From the NCBI GenBank assembly GCA_030595485.1, contig JAUVDE010000177.1, positions 1 through 6,967 of the forward strand: a stretch of 6,967 nucleotides of DNA, given 5' to 3'. How positions within the stretch are numbered: position 1 is the stretch's first letter; each line of letters starts with the position of its first letter. Shown here piece after piece: positions 5,686-6,967 of the stretch. This stretch comes from Draconibacterium sp. GTDB taxonomy: Bacteria; Bacteroidota; Bacteroidia; Bacteroidales; Prolixibacteraceae. A model generated the notes under the pieces. That model was not told where the DNA came from. It did no database searches and saw nothing but the letters and a program-made list of their open reading frames with translations. The translations under genes and the position numbers were made by a program.

Positions 5686-6967
5686 ATGAAAAATTTAGTT
5701 TCCTACTTAGCAATAATTACGATTTTGTTTTCGTGCCAAACAAGACAAGCAGAATCAGAGAACCCAAGGCAGGTTAGCGGAATTTACCCTCATTTGGCAA
5801 TGTACAATAGTCAGGGTGAATGTGGAACCGGAGCGGTTGTTTCTTGGGCCGACAGGTTGTGGGTAATAACATATTCACCTCATTTCCCACATGGTTCGGA
5901 TGATAAACTATTTGAGATAACTCAAAACCTGGAACAAATTATTCGTGAAGAAAGTATTGGCGGAACACCTGCAAATCGTATGATTCACAAAGAAAGTAAT
6001 CAGCTTTTTATAGGTCCTTATGCAATTGATTTCGATAGAAATGTAAGGGCAATTCCTTACTCTGAAATGGCTGGTCGTCATACCGGAAATGCACGCCATT
6101 TAACAGACTCTGCTAATAAAATTTATTACGGAACAATGGAAGAGGGATTTTATGAAGTTGATGTAAAAACACTTAAAATTAAAGAGTTATATAAAGACGG
6201 CAACTTAACACGGAAAAAAGGAGACATGGATCAAGCAGCAGCGTTATTGGTTGGTGCACACGGTAAAGGTTTGTATTCAGGACAGGGAGTTTTGGTTTAT
6301 TCTAATAATGGAGAAGCTTCTCCCGAGGCGTTAAAACAATTTGATATTGAAGCCGGAGTTTTGGCTGAATGGAATGGTAAAGATTGGAAAGTAGCTCGCC
6401 GCAACCAGTTTGTTGAAGTTACCGGGCCGGGCGGAATTTATGGAAACGAGAACCCTGAAACTGACCCGATTTGGGCAACAGGTTGGGATCATAAATCGAT
6501 AATTGTAGGCGTTCGTAATCCTGAAACTGTCTGGGATTTTTACCGCCTGCCAAAAGCAAGTCACAGTTACGATGGTGCGCATGGCTGGAATACTGAGTGG
6601 CCAAGAATTCGTGATATTGGCACAAAAGAAACTCCCGATTATTTAATGACAATGCACGGCATGTTCTGGAAATTCCCCGAAACTTTTACCGCTGAAAACT
6701 CTGCTGGTATTCGTCCACGTTCAGCATATTTAAAAGTAATAGGCGATTACACACGTTGGAACAACCAATTGGTTTTTGGGTGCGACGATTCTGCTCAAAA
6801 AGAGTTCCTGAATAAAAGAAAACAAAAAGGTGGAATCGAAGGACCGGGACAATCGAACTCAAATCTTTGGTTTACCAATTTCGACAAACCCGACCAACTG
6901 GGACCAAACACGGCTTCCGGTTCCGTTTGGTTAAATGAGGAAGTTGCTGCAAATGAAACTTCGGAAC
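5686..6967 (+). CDS. Secreted lipoprotein, GH145/PL42-like beta-propeller enzyme candidate (partial, C-terminus off the window)
   Basis: The frame is open from ATG at 5686 to the right edge (427 complete codons, no stop). Residues 1-17 form a lipoprotein signal with lipobox LFSC (C17). The mature part starts with SGIYPHLAMYN (31-41) and GECGTGAVVSWADRLWVITYSPHFPHG (44-70), followed by repeated beta-rich segments with many Gly, Trp and Tyr residues, e.g. NRMIHKESNQLFIGPYAI, ARHLTD, KIYYGTMEEGFYEV, GAHGKGLYSGQGVLVYSN, VTGPGGIYGNENPETDPIWATG, SHSYDGAHGWNTEWPRI and YLMTMHGMFWKFP. This pattern fits a beta-propeller. From memory it resembles Bacteroides BT3686, an alpha-L-rhamnosidase cleaving L-Rha-alpha-1,4-GlcA (GH145), and related lyases (PL42); BT3686 uses a single catalytic His, for which H36 is a candidate here. 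No alignment was possible, so the secreted beta-propeller call is firmer than the enzyme activity. It follows the sulfatase with a near-copy of its operator upstream. Confidence 0.6.
   Translation, partial: MKNLVSYLAIITILFSCQTRQAESENPRQVSGIYPHLAMYNSQGECGTGAVVSWADRLWVITYSPHFPHGSDDKLFEITQNLEQIIREESIGGTPANRMIHKESNQLFIGPYAIDFDRNVRAIPYSEMAGRHTGNARHLTDSANKIYYGTMEEGFYEVDVKTLKIKELYKDGNLTRKKGDMDQAAALLVGAHGKGLYSGQGVLVYSNNGEASPEALKQFDIEAGVLAEWNGKDWKVARRNQFVEVTGPGGIYGNENPETDPIWATGWDHKSIIVGVRNPETVWDFYRLPKASHSYDGAHGWNTEWPRIRDIGTKETPDYLMTMHGMFWKFPETFTAENSAGIRPRSAYLKVIGDYTRWNNQLVFGCDDSAQKEFLNKRKQKGGIEGPGQSNSNLWFTNFDKPDQLGPNTASGSVWLNEEVAANETSE

Noticed and set aside
4514..6652. Minus-strand open frames within the sulfatase and propeller-lipoprotein genes (4514-4708, 4734-4952, 5908-6099, 6331-6582, 6419-6652)
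   Set aside because: They are antisense shadows of two strongly supported coding genes.

Overview
The window looks like chromosomal DNA of a Bacteroidota bacterium, possibly a marine-type Marinilabiliales/Prolixibacteraceae relative. The grounds are AT-rich intergenic DNA, starts without clear Shine-Dalgarno sequences, promoter candidates of the Bacteroidota TTTG/TAnnTTTG type, two secreted lipoproteins including a sulfatase, and a stand-alone four-helix-bundle gene. The genus is a guess.

Left half (about 1-3260, all minus strand). A long glutamate-1-semialdehyde-aminomutase-like class III aminotransferase (3260-1797) reads toward a small four-helix-bundle (23S rRNA IVS/Avd-type) gene (1663-1304) and then an FGGY-family sugar kinase (1245 to beyond position 1, C-terminus missing). 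The small gene sits between short inverted and direct AT-rich repeats, as if a cassette had been placed between aminotransferase and kinase. Those two enzymes suggest cytoplasmic catabolism of a sugar, polyol or aminated derivative; the substrate cannot be read from the sequence.

Middle (3261-4058). A 171-bp divergent region carries a promoter candidate in each direction and a small palindrome (ATGAC-N5-GTCAT) just before the start of a TetR-family regulator (3432-4058).

Right half (4059-6967, plus strand). A lipoprotein sulfatase (4205-5599) with the C-S-P-S-R formylglycine motif is followed by a second secreted lipoprotein (5686 to beyond the end). The second resembles, from memory, the seven-bladed beta-propeller enzymes acting on L-rhamnose-alpha-1,4-D-glucuronate ends (GH145/PL42 type, e.g. 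BT3686). Both genes are preceded by almost the same 19-bp block (17/19 identical) that opens an inverted repeat TACAAA...TTTGTA, so they probably share a regulator. Inference: the pair desulfates and then cleaves rhamnose-glucuronate units of a sulfated plant or algal glycan (ulvan- or arabinogalactan-like), with sugar products possibly used by enzymes like those on the left.

No rRNA, tRNA, CRISPR array, transposase or phage gene was seen. The most interesting points are the duplicated operator, the sulfatase plus propeller-enzyme pair, and the repeat-bounded four-helix-bundle cassette.
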